64,000 nt of DNA from Pseudomonadota bacterium (GTDB lineage: Bacteria > Pseudomonadota > Gammaproteobacteria > Burkholderiales > Burkholderiaceae_F). The notes beneath the pieces were generated by a model. The model worked only from the letters and a program-made list of their open reading frames with translations, did not search any database and was not told the DNA's origin. The stretch is from assembly GCA_029778535.1 (NCBI GenBank), contig JAKOQB010000057.1, forward strand, positions 86,506 through 150,505. The letters are read 5' to 3'. The position numbers and the translations under genes are program-made. Below are positions 36,550 through 45,330 of this stretch, piece after piece. Position 1 is the first letter of the stretch; each line of letters opens with the position of its first letter.

Positions 36550-37506
36550 CTACAGCGCGGACGCGATGAAGCGCGCGAGATCGCGCGCAAACCGCGCCGG
36601 CTCCGCGTAGTGAGGCGAATGGCCCGAGCGCGGATACACCTCGACCTGCACGCGCGGCACGGCGGATCGGTAATACGCATCGAGCGGCAGCCCGCCGTAG
36701 TGCGGACTGCGGCCACCGAGCACGACCAGCAGCGGCACGTCGAGCCCGCGTAACAGCCCGCGAAAATCCGCGGCCGCCAGCGTCTCCGCCAGATCGAGCA
36801 GCGGCGCGACGTCGACGCGCCCGAGCCAGGACCGCAGCCAGCGGCCGAGCACCGCTTCGGGGGCGAGCCAGCGCCCGGCCCAATGCGCGGCGGCTTCGAT
36901 CTCGCGCAGCACCGTGTCGGCCAGGTTCGCGCGCGCGCCTTCGATCAGCGCCATCAGCATCTGCGCGCTGCAGCCGCCGAACAGCCCGAGCCGCCAATCG
37001 TCGTCGGTGACGACGCGCGGCGACTGGTCGACCACTCCCGCCGCGGCCACTCGTCCGGTGCCGAACTCGTGCAGATACTGCATCACGGTCAACGCGCCCA
37101 TCGAGTGGCCGACCAGCACCGCGCGCTCGAGGTGAAAGGTCTCGATCAGGTTGTGCAGGTCGCGCGCCAGCCGCGCCAGCGTGATGCGATGCGACTCGAC
37201 GTGGATACAGCGCCCGTGCCCGCGCGCATCGGCCGCGAACACGCAGAAGTCAGGCGCGAGCCGCCGCGCCACGCGCGCCCAGTGCCGGTGCGAGCAGCCG
37301 AGCCCGTGCACCAGCACGACCGGCGGGCCGCGTCCGCTGACCTGCAGCGGGATCGGCTGCCCGTCGTCGGCGGTGAACGTGCCGAGCCGTTCGCGGTCCG
37401 CCAGCCCGACGCGGATCAGGCCGAAGTTGTTCAGCGCATCGACCAGCTGCGCGAGCCCGGTCAGGCGGACCGGGTGCGCCGGGCGTTCGGAAGGCTCGGT
37501 ACTCAT
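36550..37506 (-). CDS. Alpha/beta hydrolase
   Basis: 318 aa from ATG 37506; the frame is open 52 codons further, but the sequence there is not protein-like. The alpha/beta fold shows VVLVHGLGCSHRHWARVA (oxyanion region), the nucleophile elbow VGHSMGALT, an acid near VLGGRSPHYG, and the catalytic His in GHSPHYAEP. Such enzymes hydrolyse esters, epoxides or haloalkanes; substrate unknown. Convergent with the small secreted gene (stop codons 4 bp apart), so probably unrelated to the sigma operon. Confidence 0.85.
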   Translation of the reverse strand: MSTEPSERPAHPVRLTGLAQLVDALNNFGLIRVGLADRERLGTFTADDGQPIPLQVSGRGPPVVLVHGLGCSHRHWARVARRLAPDFCVFAADARGHGRCIHVESHRITLARLARDLHNLIETFHLERAVLVGHSMGALTVMQYLHEFGTGRVAAAGVVDQSPRVVTDDDWRLGLFGGCSAQMLMALIEGARANLADTVLREIEAAAHWAGRWLAPEAVLGRWLRSWLGRVDVAPLLDLAETLAAADFRGLLRGLDVPLLVVLGGRSPHYGGLPLDAYYRSAVPRVQVEVYPRSGHSPHYAEPARFARDLARFIASAL

Positions 37507-37586
37507 CGTCGCGGGGCCGGGATGCGCGGGTCGGTTGCGCGTCGCGCTCGGGGCCTGTTCTTGCGAATCGCCGTGCCGACGGTTGT

Positions 37587-37616
37587 TTGAACCGTTGGCC
37601 GCCGCAGCGTAACTCA
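37587..37616 (+). promoter_or_regulatory. ECF-type promoter of the 56-aa protein
   Basis: TTGAACC (37587-37593), 16-bp spacer, TAACTCA (37610-37616). Start of transcription would be about 42 nt before the ATG at 37665. Matches the motif before the T3SS units. Confidence 0.55.
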
Positions 37617-37664
37617 GTGTCAGGTCCGGCGGCATGTGCCGACCGCCAGCGAACGGAGGCAACG

Positions 37665-37835
37665 ATGGAATCGACGCGAATCGAACTGGCCGTCAACGAA
37701 TCGGACTGGCTGGCTGCAGACGACGCCGATGATTACACCTGCGACGACGTGCGCACCGCCTGGTTGTGCGCCGAACTGAACCGCGGACCTGCCGGCGTCA
37801 AGAGCAGCTTCGACGCGCTCTGGCTCGATCGTTGA
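37665..37835 (+). CDS. 56-aa acidic protein of the putative sigma regulon
   Basis: A GGAGG site lies 6 bp before the ATG. The product is small and acidic, MESTRIELAVNESDWLAADD at the start, then YTCDDVRTAWLCAELN with two cysteines and a short conserved-looking end. No signal peptide or membrane segment. Family unknown. The combination of a strong ribosome binding site, compact frame and ECF-type promoter makes it a credible small gene. It could be a T3SS chaperone-like or regulatory protein, but nothing in the sequence proves that. Confidence 0.55.
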   Translation: MESTRIELAVNESDWLAADDADDYTCDDVRTAWLCAELNRGPAGVKSSFDALWLDR

Positions 37836-37980
37836 GCGGCTGCGACCGCGAAGCACCCCATCTGCCGGCCCGCCGCGTCTGACGTGGCGGGCCGATCCCA
37901 TTCCCGGACATTGACAGCGATCCCAAGGTTGCGGCGAGTAAACGGCCGTCGCTCCGGCGGCGAGGTGCCGCAGTAGCCCA

Positions 37981-38024
37981 TGAAGAAAAGCGCCCAACCG
38001 AGGTGGCACCGCGGCTGGGCGCTT
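37981..38024 (-). terminator. Intrinsic terminator of the RTX gene
   Basis: On the minus strand, a 13-bp stem (arms 38012-38024 and 37988-38000, one G-T pair) is followed by CTTTTCTTC. It lies 13 bp after the RTX stop codon. Confidence 0.75.
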
Positions 38025-38036
38025 GTTGCCGCTCGA

Positions 38037-38603
38037 TTACGGCAGCTTCAGGTCGAAGCCGGGTCCGCCGTTGAGCCAGTCGAGCCCGGGGCCGCCGACC
38101 AGCAGGTCGTTGCCACGCCCGCCGTCGATCACGTCGTTGCCGCGCCCGCCGTACAGCGCATCGTTGCCGTTGCCGCCGTAAATGTGGTCGTTGCCGCGGC
38201 CGCCGGTGATGAAGTCGTTGCCGTCGCCGCCGAACAGCCAGTCGTTGCCGCGCCCGCCGTCGATGCGGTCGTTGCCGCCGCGGCCCGCGATCACGTCGTT
38301 GCCGCTGCCGCCGCTGAGCACGTCGTTGCCCTTGCCGCCGATCAGCACGTCGTTACCGCTGCCGCCGTCGGCGTGGATGTTGGCCCTGACGTTGCTGTCG
38401 ACCACCAGGGTGTCGTTGCCGGCGCCCAGGTGGAAGTTGGTGTTCTCGAGCTGCTGCTTGGTCATGTACTGCACGTTGCCGTTGATGTTGACCTCGTACA
38501 GCCCGAGCGCGCCGAGCAGTCCCGGGGCCTGCGAGATGTGCACGTTGTCGTTGCCCGGACCGGTGTAGACGTTATTGCCGATGGTGATGGGAGGAAGTGA
38601 CAT
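38037..38603 (-). CDS. RTX (calcium-binding nonapeptide repeat) protein
   Basis: 188 aa from ATG 38603, with ACGGAG about 10 bp upstream. The first 65 residues (MSLPPITIGNNVYTGPGNDN then a segment ending HLGAGNDTLVVDS) lead into about 12 tandem GG-x-GND-x-x-x repeats from residue 75 to 180, for example GGSGNDVIAGRGGNDRIDGG. These bind calcium in a beta-roll. RTX proteins are exported by type I systems using a C-terminal signal; here the repeats run to the very end (DLKLP) and no type I secretion genes are nearby. The export route is therefore open. The codon pattern makes a 27-bp periodic repeat in the DNA. Confidence 0.85.
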   Translation of the reverse strand: MSLPPITIGNNVYTGPGNDNVHISQAPGLLGALGLYEVNINGNVQYMTKQQLENTNFHLGAGNDTLVVDSNVRANIHADGGSGNDVLIGGKGNDVLSGGSGNDVIAGRGGNDRIDGGRGNDWLFGGDGNDFITGGRGNDHIYGGNGNDALYGGRGNDVIDGGRGNDLLVGGPGLDWLNGGPGFDLKLP

Positions 38604-38911
38604 GATGAAGCTCCGTACGGTGAAGGGTTGAGAGATCGGGGCGACGCAGTCGATTCCGCATCGCTGGGAGCCATTGGACTCGACGCCGCCGTAGATGCAC
38701 AGACGGGACGTGCGCCAGCTAGGGGTGCCCCCGATCGGGCCCGCCGCAATGCACGCTGCGCGCGTGCCGTCACTGAACCGAATCGCCGGCGGGCGCAACT
38801 GAAGTGCGGGTTCGAGGAATCGGCGTGCCCGCCGAACCTCGCCCACCACCGATTCCCCGATCGCGGAGGACCGCACGACACCGCGGCGCCGCACCGCTGC
38901 AGGAGCCCTGG
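38604..38911. other. 308-bp divergent region between RTX and lipoprotein genes
   Basis: No gene is visible. It contains an ECF-like promoter for the lipoprotein side at 38773-38802. On the RTX side no match to the same motif was found, so the RTX gene is likely driven by another promoter. Confidence 0.4.
38773..38802 (+). promoter_or_regulatory. ECF-like promoter (imperfect) of the DUF4384-like lipoprotein
   Basis: CTGAACC (38773-38779), 16-bp spacer, CAACTGA (38796-38802). One mismatch in each box against the motif TTGAACC-N16-CAACNCA, same spacing. It is about 110 bp before the ATG at 38912. Confidence 0.4.
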
Positions 38912-40342
38912 ATGACTCCGTCGCCGATTCGACCCCTGGCCGGACTTGTATTGCTACTGTCGATCGCGCTCGCCGCGATCTCCGGCTGCGCATCGACGCC
39001 GGCGGCCGCGCCGGCGCCGGACAAGCCGCCCGCGGCGCCGGCCGCCGCTCCGACACCGATCGCCGATTTCGCGCCGGCGCTGCGCTGCATGGACACGCTG
39101 CTGCTCGACTACGGCGCGCGCGACGTGTCGGTGATGGTCGAAGGGCTCGCCGATCCGGCGCAGCGCAACGTCGACGGCGCGAAGGACCTGCTGATCGCGG
39201 TCGTGTCCGACATGACGCAGCGCAGCCGCGCGATCCGGCTGATCGCCTCCGGCAAGGACTGGGGCAACACCGCCAGCTACATGGCGCAGGCGACGAGCCG
39301 CGACTCGGTCGCGGTCGTGCCGCAGTACGCGCTGCGCGGTTCCGTCTCCGCGCCCGACCCTTCGGGCACTGCAAGCGTCGATCTGACGTTGCTGAGCACG
39401 CACGACATGAGCGTGGTCGCGGGCGTGGCCACGCGCGCGTCGATCGTTCGATCGGGAGGCGGCGCAGAGATCCGCAAGTTCGGCATCGGCTACGGCGTGT
39501 CGTCGACCGACCGCGGCCAGGCGCTGCGATCGCTGGTGGATGTCGCGGCGATCGAGCTCTTTGGCCGGCTCGCGCGCGTGCCGTACTGGACCTGCCTCGG
39601 CACCACCGCCGCCAACGCGCCGGTCGCCGCCGAGATCCAGGACTGGTACGACGCAATGGCCGCGCACCCGGCCGAGATCATCCGCTACTTCCAGTCGCAG
39701 TTGCGTCTGCGCCGTGCCTACGAGGGCCCGATCGACGGCGCCGTCAATCCGCAGCTCAAGGAGGCCGTCGCGCGCTATCGGGAGCTGCTGGGACTGTCGC
39801 GCGAGCCCAAGCTGTCGCTCGACTTCTTCCGCGCGTATCTCGGTGCCGATCATCGCCAGCTCGAAACGCGCATCGCCGCCGCGGCTGCACCTAAAGCTAC
39901 TGCCGGGTCCGAGGCGCCGCCCCTGGCGCTGCAGATCGTCGCCGGCGACGACGCGCGCCGCTTCGCGCGCGGCGAGGCCGTGCGGCTGACGATCCGGCCC
40001 AGCCGCGACGCGCACGTGTACTGCTTTCTGCAGGACGAGGACCGCAGGATCTCGCGTTTCTTCCCCAACCGCTTCCAGCGCGACTCGCGCGTGCAGGCAT
40101 CGGACGGACTGCAGCTCCCGGGGAAGATGCGCTTCGAGATCCTGATGAATTCGCGCGGCGTGCCGGAGACCGTCGCGTGCTTCGCCACCGAGCACGACAT
40201 GCTGGCGCAACTGCCGGCGGACGTGAACGGCGGCGACTTCGCCGCGCTGCCGGTGACCACGCTGGACCAGCTCCGCGACGCGTTCGCGAAGGCGGCCGGC
40301 GGCCCGCTGGCGCAGCAGTCCTTCGCGCTGCGACCGCGCTGA
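38912..40342 (+). CDS. Lipoprotein with DUF4384-like domain
   Basis: 476 aa from ATG 38912, with AGGAG 7 bp upstream. Lipobox ISGC (Cys26) then a Pro/Ala linker. Residues 55-250 resemble a CsgG/curli-assembly-like region (MDTLLLDYGARDVSVMVEGL). A short peptidoglycan-binding-like segment around 270-300 (YEGPIDGAVNPQLKEAVARYREL) follows, and the C-terminus from about 335 is a DUF4384-type domain (VRLTIRPSRDAHVYCFLQDE, FFPNRFQRDSRVQA). Such proteins occur beside secretion and curli-like systems. Located just upstream of the T3SS operon with an imperfect copy of the ECF-type promoter. Confidence 0.7.
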   Translation: MTPSPIRPLAGLVLLLSIALAAISGCASTPAAAPAPDKPPAAPAAAPTPIADFAPALRCMDTLLLDYGARDVSVMVEGLADPAQRNVDGAKDLLIAVVSDMTQRSRAIRLIASGKDWGNTASYMAQATSRDSVAVVPQYALRGSVSAPDPSGTASVDLTLLSTHDMSVVAGVATRASIVRSGGGAEIRKFGIGYGVSSTDRGQALRSLVDVAAIELFGRLARVPYWTCLGTTAANAPVAAEIQDWYDAMAAHPAEIIRYFQSQLRLRRAYEGPIDGAVNPQLKEAVARYRELLGLSREPKLSLDFFRAYLGADHRQLETRIAAAAAPKATAGSEAPPLALQIVAGDDARRFARGEAVRLTIRPSRDAHVYCFLQDEDRRISRFFPNRFQRDSRVQASDGLQLPGKMRFEILMNSRGVPETVACFATEHDMLAQLPADVNGGDFAALPVTTLDQLRDAFAKAAGGPLAQQSFALRPR

Positions 40343-40568
40343 GCGCGGGGCCGGCCGCGCATGCTCTCCCTGCGCGGCGGTCGCATCGCGTGATCCATCT
40401 GCGACACGGTCGCCACGTTTATCACCTGGGCGGCGGTCATCGCGCAACCGGCCCGCGCCGGGATCGCCCGGCGTGATCGACCTGCGCGGCGCGCACGGCA
40501 AGCCGCCACAAACGGCCGGCGCGGGCCGCAGTCGCGGCGCACCGCCTCCTCCGCGCTCCGCGGAAAAC

Positions 40569-40598
40569 TTGAACCGCGCCGTCCGGTCGGGCAACCGA
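40569..40598 (+). promoter_or_regulatory. ECF-type promoter of the T3SS transglycosylase-sctV operon
   Basis: TTGAACC (40569-40575), 16-bp spacer, CAACCGA (40592-40598), about 30 bp before the ATG at 40629. One mismatch in the last -10 positions. It would drive the first T3SS transcription unit. Confidence 0.55.
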
Positions 40599-40628
40599 TT
40601 GGTATTCCCCCTGACCAGGAGTCCCCGC

Positions 40629-41423
40629 ATGGCCGCAGCAGCAGCGACACGGCGCAACGGTCGTATCGGTTGCCTGGCGACCCTGTGCGTGCTGTTCGCG
40701 GCGGCTTGCGGCGCGCGGGCGCAGGTGTGCAATGGTGCGCTGCCGGCCCCGGGAGCTTCGGTCGAAGGCGGCACGGAGCGCTTCGCGCTGATCGCGCGGC
40801 AGTGCCCGGCGCTCGTCGCGCCGGCGCAGGTGCACCGCGCGGCGCAGCTCGACCTGTACGGCGACGCGCGCGCGGTCACGATCGAGATGCCGGAGCCGAA
40901 GCCCGTGGTGCCGGCCGCGGCGCCCGCGGCGCCGGCCGTTCCGCTGCCGCCGCCCGACGCCAGGGCCGCGCGCGTGCTGTCGCTGGCGCCGACGCTGACG
41001 CAGGCCGCGCGCGACAACGATCTCGATCCGCTGCTGCTGCACGCAATCGCGCACGTCGAATCGCGCCACAACGCGCAGGCGATCTCCCCGGCCGGCGCGC
41101 GCGGCGCGCTGCAGGTGATGCCGGCCACCGCGCGCCGCTTCGGCGTGGCGGATCCCGAACGACTGCTCGACGGCGAGACCAACGTGCGCGCGGGCGCCGC
41201 GTACCTGCGCACGCTGATGGGCCGCTACGGCGGCGATCTGAAGCGCGTGCTCGCCGCTTACAACGCCGGCGAGGGCGCGGTCGACAAACACGGCGGCAAC
41301 ATCCCGCCTTATCCGGAGACGCAGGCCTACGTGCGCGACGTGCTTGCGGTCTATCGGCGTCTCACGTCCGAGTTCGCCGTGTCGGCGGCCGGCACCCTGA
41401 TTGCACGCGGAGAAACGCAATGA
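40629..41423 (+). CDS. T3SS-associated lytic transglycosylase (SLT domain)
   Basis: 264 aa. A signal peptide (CLATLCVLFAAACGARA) and a Pro/Ala linker (about 95-115) precede an SLT domain with catalytic Glu144 in HAIAHVESRHN, the GALQVMPATARRFGV block and AAYNAGEGAVDKHGG. It opens peptidoglycan so the injectisome can cross the wall, like IpgF or VirB1-type enzymes of secretion loci. The stop overlaps the sctV start (ATGA), which ties it to the apparatus operon. The promoter at 40569 is 30 bp upstream. Confidence 0.88.
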   Translation: MAAAAATRRNGRIGCLATLCVLFAAACGARAQVCNGALPAPGASVEGGTERFALIARQCPALVAPAQVHRAAQLDLYGDARAVTIEMPEPKPVVPAAAPAAPAVPLPPPDARAARVLSLAPTLTQAARDNDLDPLLLHAIAHVESRHNAQAISPAGARGALQVMPATARRFGVADPERLLDGETNVRAGAAYLRTLMGRYGGDLKRVLAAYNAGEGAVDKHGGNIPPYPETQAYVRDVLAVYRRLTSEFAVSAAGTLIARGETQ

Positions 41424-43381
41424 GCATGTCGGCCTACTTCCGCAGCGCGTCGGTCACCCGCGAGAGCGCGATCGCGCGCTACAGCGATCTGCTGCTGGTC
41501 GGCGGCGTGGTCGCGATCGTCGCGATGATGATCCTGCCGCTGCCGTCGTGGCTGATCGACCTGCTGGTCGCGGTCAACATCGCCTCCGGGCTGGTGCTGC
41601 TGCTGATCGGCATCTACATCGCGTCGCCGCTCGAGTTCTCGGTGTTCCCGAGCGTGCTGCTGATGACGACGCTGTTCCGGCTGTCGCTGTCGATCGCGAC
41701 GACGCGGATGATCCTGCTCGAAGGGCACGCCGGCCACATCATCGACACCTTCGGCAAGGTCGTCGCCGGCGGCAACCTCGTGGTCGGCCTGGTGGTGTTC
41801 CTGATCATCACCGTGGTGCAGTTCATCGTGATCGCCAAGGGCGCCGAGCGCGTGGCCGAGGTGGCGGCGCGCTTCTCCCTCGACGCGATGCCGGGCAAGC
41901 AGTTGTCGATCGACTCCGACCTCAGATCCGGCCTGATCGACAAGGACGAGGCCAAGCGCCGCCGCAAGTCGCTCGAGCTGGAGAGCAAGCTGCACGGCAG
42001 CCTCGACGGCGCGATGAAGTTCGTCAAGGGCGACGCGATCGCCGGCATCGTGATCATCGTGATCAATTTGCTCGGCGGGCTGGCGATCGGCGTGATGATG
42101 CTCGGGCTCGACGTCGGCACCGCGATGACCAAGTACTCGATCCTGACGATCGGCGACGGCATGGTGGCGCAGATCCCGGCGCTGCTCGGCGCAATGGCCG
42201 CCGGCCTGATCGTCACCCGCACCACCGACGAAGAAGACAAGCACCTGGGCGACGCGATCCGCAAGCAGATCACCGCCAAGCCGCGCGTGCTGCTGGTGGT
42301 CGGCGGCATCTGCCTGCTGATGGCCGTGGTGCCCGGTTTTCCGGCCGCGGTGTTCGTGCTGCTGGCGCTGGTCGCGATCGCCAGCGGCGTGCTGCTGACG
42401 CCGGCGCTGCGCGATCGCCTCCGCTCGCTGCGCCATCCGGCCGTGCGCAATCTCGTCAAGCGGCTCGACATGCCGACGCAGGTCGCCGCCACCGCGCTGC
42501 CGCAGCAGCGTCCGTCGGTGCCGCTGCTGCTGCGCGTGCCGATGCACGTGCTCGCCGACGAGGGCGCGCAGCGACTGACGCGCACGCTGGAAGGCGTGCT
42601 GGAGGAGTTCCAGCTCGGCCTGGGCCTGCCGCTGCCGCGCATCCATGTGCACGGCGACGACGCGGGCGCCGACCGGTGGGAGCTGCTCGCGTTCGAGGTG
42701 CCGATCGCGCAGGGCGTGCTGCCGTCGCAGCCGCACACCGAGCTTGCGGAGCCGGTGCGCCAGGCCCTGCGCCGCAATGCGCCGCTGTTCCTCGGCGTGC
42801 AGGACACGACCAACCTTCTGACCCGCGCCGCGGCCGACGTGCCGGACGTGATCAAGGAAGTGCTGCGCGCGCTCCCGGTGCAGCGTGTCGCCGAGGTGCT
42901 GCGGCGCCTGGTCAACGAGTCGGTGTCGATCCGCAACCTGCGCGACATCCTCGAGGCGCTGTCGGAGGCGAGCCAGCGCGACAAGGATCCGCACGCGCTG
43001 ACCGAATACGCGCGCGTCGCGTTGCGCCGCCAGATCAGTCATCAGGTCGCGCCGCAGGGGCGGCTCGCCGCGGTGATGCTGCAGCCGGCGCTCGAAGAAC
43101 TGCTGCGCCAGGCGGTGCGCGTCAGCGGCGGCGTGGCGCAACTGGCGCTCGAACCGGACACCGCGCGGCGTGTCGCCGATGCGATCGTCGCCGCGGTCGG
43201 CCGCCATCGCCCTTCGGCGCTCGTCACCGCGATCGACGTGCGCTGGCACCTGCGCAAGTTGATCGAGCCGGAGTGCTTCGAAACCCCCGTGCTGTCCTAT
43301 CACGAACTGATGCCCACGTTGCAGCTCGACGTGCTTGACCGCGTCGGCGTCCCCGGCGCGCCGATGCTGGAGGCTGCCTGA
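41420..43381 (+). CDS. sctV: T3SS export gate protein SctV
   Basis: 653 aa, close to the family (about 680). Seven or eight membrane segments occupy residues 20-310 (for example LLLVGGVVAIVAMMILPLP). The FHIPEP loop is present in derived form: MPGKQLSIDSDLRSGLIDK and EAKRRRKSLELESKLHGSLDGAMKFVKGD (signature region, two blocks). The cytosolic part (about 330-653) is the nonameric ring that docks chaperone-substrate complexes. SctV is the major export gate at the base of the injectisome. Coupled to the transglycosylase by ATGA; sctC starts at the base after its stop. Confidence 0.94.
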   Translation: MSMSAYFRSASVTRESAIARYSDLLLVGGVVAIVAMMILPLPSWLIDLLVAVNIASGLVLLLIGIYIASPLEFSVFPSVLLMTTLFRLSLSIATTRMILLEGHAGHIIDTFGKVVAGGNLVVGLVVFLIITVVQFIVIAKGAERVAEVAARFSLDAMPGKQLSIDSDLRSGLIDKDEAKRRRKSLELESKLHGSLDGAMKFVKGDAIAGIVIIVINLLGGLAIGVMMLGLDVGTAMTKYSILTIGDGMVAQIPALLGAMAAGLIVTRTTDEEDKHLGDAIRKQITAKPRVLLVVGGICLLMAVVPGFPAAVFVLLALVAIASGVLLTPALRDRLRSLRHPAVRNLVKRLDMPTQVAATALPQQRPSVPLLLRVPMHVLADEGAQRLTRTLEGVLEEFQLGLGLPLPRIHVHGDDAGADRWELLAFEVPIAQGVLPSQPHTELAEPVRQALRRNAPLFLGVQDTTNLLTRAAADVPDVIKEVLRALPVQRVAEVLRRLVNESVSIRNLRDILEALSEASQRDKDPHALTEYARVALRRQISHQVAPQGRLAAVMLQPALEELLRQAVRVSGGVAQLALEPDTARRVADAIVAAVGRHRPSALVTAIDVRWHLRKLIEPECFETPVLSYHELMPTLQLDVLDRVGVPGAPMLEAA

Positions 43382-45328
43382 ATGAAGAACCTCGTCCGTT
43401 CCTGCCTGGTGTTCTTCGCGCGCTGCGCGCTGATCGCCGCGCTGACCGCGACGGCCGCGCAGGCCGCCCAGATGCCGAACGCGACGCGCAAGGTGTCGAT
43501 CACCGCGCGCGAGCAGCCGATCGCGGCGTTCCTGCAGGACCTGTTCGCCGCGGTCGACGTTCCGGCATCGATCAGCCCGAACCTGACCGGCACCGTCAAC
43601 GGCACCTTCGCAGGTAGCGCCGAGCGCGTGCTGCGCGACGTCGCGCGCGTCTACAACCTGATCGCGTACTACGACGGCGCGGCGATGCAGGTCGTGCCGG
43701 CCTCCGATCTGGTCCGCCGCAGTTACGCGGTGACCTCCGCGGAAGCCGACCGCGTGCTGCGCGAGGTCGCCGAACTCGACCTCACCGATGCGCGCAACAC
43801 GCTGCGCCGCAGCTCGGACGGCAGCATGCTCGCGGTCGGCACCCGCCGCTTCGTCGAGCAGGTCGACGACCTGATGCGCGCGCGCCAGGTGCAGCAGCAG
43901 GCGCAGCAGGCGCCCGCGCAGTCCAGCGGCGCGGCCGACTTCCGCGTGTTCTATCTGCGCTATGCGTGGGCGCAGGACGTGACGATGTCGATCGGCGGCC
44001 GCCAGCTCGTCGTGCCCGGCGTGGCGTCGATCCTGCGCTCGCTGGTCGGACTGCCGCCGTCCGCGCCGATCGGCTACGAGGTCGCGCTGCGCCCCACGCA
44101 GCCGAGCCTGAAGGGCCAGGGCCTTGCTGGCCAGGGAGTGAAGGTCCAGACCGCGGCCGATGCGTCGCGCAACGCGCCGGTCGATGCGCTGGTCGCCGCG
44201 CTGGCGCGTACCGCGCAGCCGGCCGAACCCACTCCGCAAACGATCGTGACCGCGAATCCGCAGCAGATCCGCATCGAGGCCGATCCGCGGCTGAACGCGG
44301 TGATCGTGCGCGACCTCGCCGAGCGGCTGCCGCGCTACGAGCAGCTGATCGCCGCGCTCGACGTCGAGCCGCAGTCGCTGGAGATCGAAGCCACCATCAT
44401 CGACGTCAACACCGACCGCATGCGCGAGCTCGGCGTCAACTGGCGCTGGGACAACGCGGGCCGCGCAGTCGGCTTCAACGGCACCGTGCCGACCGAGGGC
44501 GCGGGCGGCGTGGCGTCGATCGTGCTCGGTTCGGTCGGCCAGTTTTTCGCCCGCATCCGCGCGCTGCAGGCCGAAGGCGCCGCGCGCATCGTCTCTAGCC
44601 CGCAGGTGGTCACGCTGTCGAACGTCGAGGCGGTGTTCGACAACAGCTCGACGTTCTACGTGCGCGTGGCCGGACGCGAGCAGGTGGATCTGTTCAACGT
44701 CAGCGCGGGCACCACGCTGCGCGTCACGCCGCACGTGTTCCGCGACCGCGACGCCACGCGCATCAAGCTTCTGGTCAACGTCGAGGACGGCAACCTGACG
44801 GGCCGGCAGGTCGACCAGATCCCCGTCGTCGAGCGTTCGACGATCAACACACAGGCGCTGATTGCCGAGGGCGAGAGCCTGCTGATCGGCGGCATGGTGC
44901 GCGACTCGACCAGCTCGAGCGTCGACAAGGTGCCGGGACTCGGTGACATCCCCGTCATCGGCAACGCATTCAAGAACCGGCTGAACTCGTCGTCGCGCAT
45001 CGAGCGCATGTTCCTGATCACACCAAGGCTGGCCGGTTCGCGGCCGGCGCTGCCCACCACGCTGCGCGCGGATGCGGCGCCGGCGCCTGCGAAGGCCACG
45101 CCCGTTTCCGCCGCGGCGGCGACAACCGCGCCCGTTGCAGCGGCCGCGACTGCGGCGAGCGTCGCGGTGGTCGCGCCGGCGCCGGTCGCTCCGCAGCGCG
45201 CATCGGTCGTGCTCGACCTCGACGCGATGCCGGAGTCTGCGCCGGCGTCCGGCGAATCGCCGAGCGTCGGCGGCAGCGAAGCCACGCTCGCCAGCCGGAT
45301 CCGAACCAACACGAAGACGGAGCGTTGA
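43382..45328 (+). CDS. sctC: T3SS outer-membrane secretin SctC
   Basis: 648 aa with signal peptide (ALIAALTATAAQA). N0/N1 secretin domains at about 30-170 (FLQDLFAAVDVPASISPNLTG) and a second pair near 190-330, then the secretin domain (about 370-570) with ELGVNWRWDN, NTQALIAEGESLLIGGMVRD and VPGLGDIPVIGNAFKN, the standard GD-type signature. The last 90 residues form an unusually long Ala/Val/Pro-rich low-complexity tail before a short charged end. It makes the outer-membrane ring of the injectisome. No pilotin gene was recognised nearby. Confidence 0.93.
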   Translation: MKNLVRSCLVFFARCALIAALTATAAQAAQMPNATRKVSITAREQPIAAFLQDLFAAVDVPASISPNLTGTVNGTFAGSAERVLRDVARVYNLIAYYDGAAMQVVPASDLVRRSYAVTSAEADRVLREVAELDLTDARNTLRRSSDGSMLAVGTRRFVEQVDDLMRARQVQQQAQQAPAQSSGAADFRVFYLRYAWAQDVTMSIGGRQLVVPGVASILRSLVGLPPSAPIGYEVALRPTQPSLKGQGLAGQGVKVQTAADASRNAPVDALVAALARTAQPAEPTPQTIVTANPQQIRIEADPRLNAVIVRDLAERLPRYEQLIAALDVEPQSLEIEATIIDVNTDRMRELGVNWRWDNAGRAVGFNGTVPTEGAGGVASIVLGSVGQFFARIRALQAEGAARIVSSPQVVTLSNVEAVFDNSSTFYVRVAGREQVDLFNVSAGTTLRVTPHVFRDRDATRIKLLVNVEDGNLTGRQVDQIPVVERSTINTQALIAEGESLLIGGMVRDSTSSSVDKVPGLGDIPVIGNAFKNRLNSSSRIERMFLITPRLAGSRPALPTTLRADAAPAPAKATPVSAAAATTAPVAAAATAASVAVVAPAPVAPQRASVVLDLDAMPESAPASGESPSVGGSEATLASRIRTNTKTER

Positions 45329-45330
45329 AC

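Noticed and set aside
38080..38370. 27-bp periodic repeats resembling a CRISPR array
   Set aside because: They encode GGxGNDxxx nonapeptides in one open frame (RTX repeats) and have no unique spacers.
38954..41212. A 752-codon minus-strand frame opposite the lipoprotein and transglycosylase genes
   Set aside because: Same shadow effect; no protein-like composition, domain or ribosome binding site.
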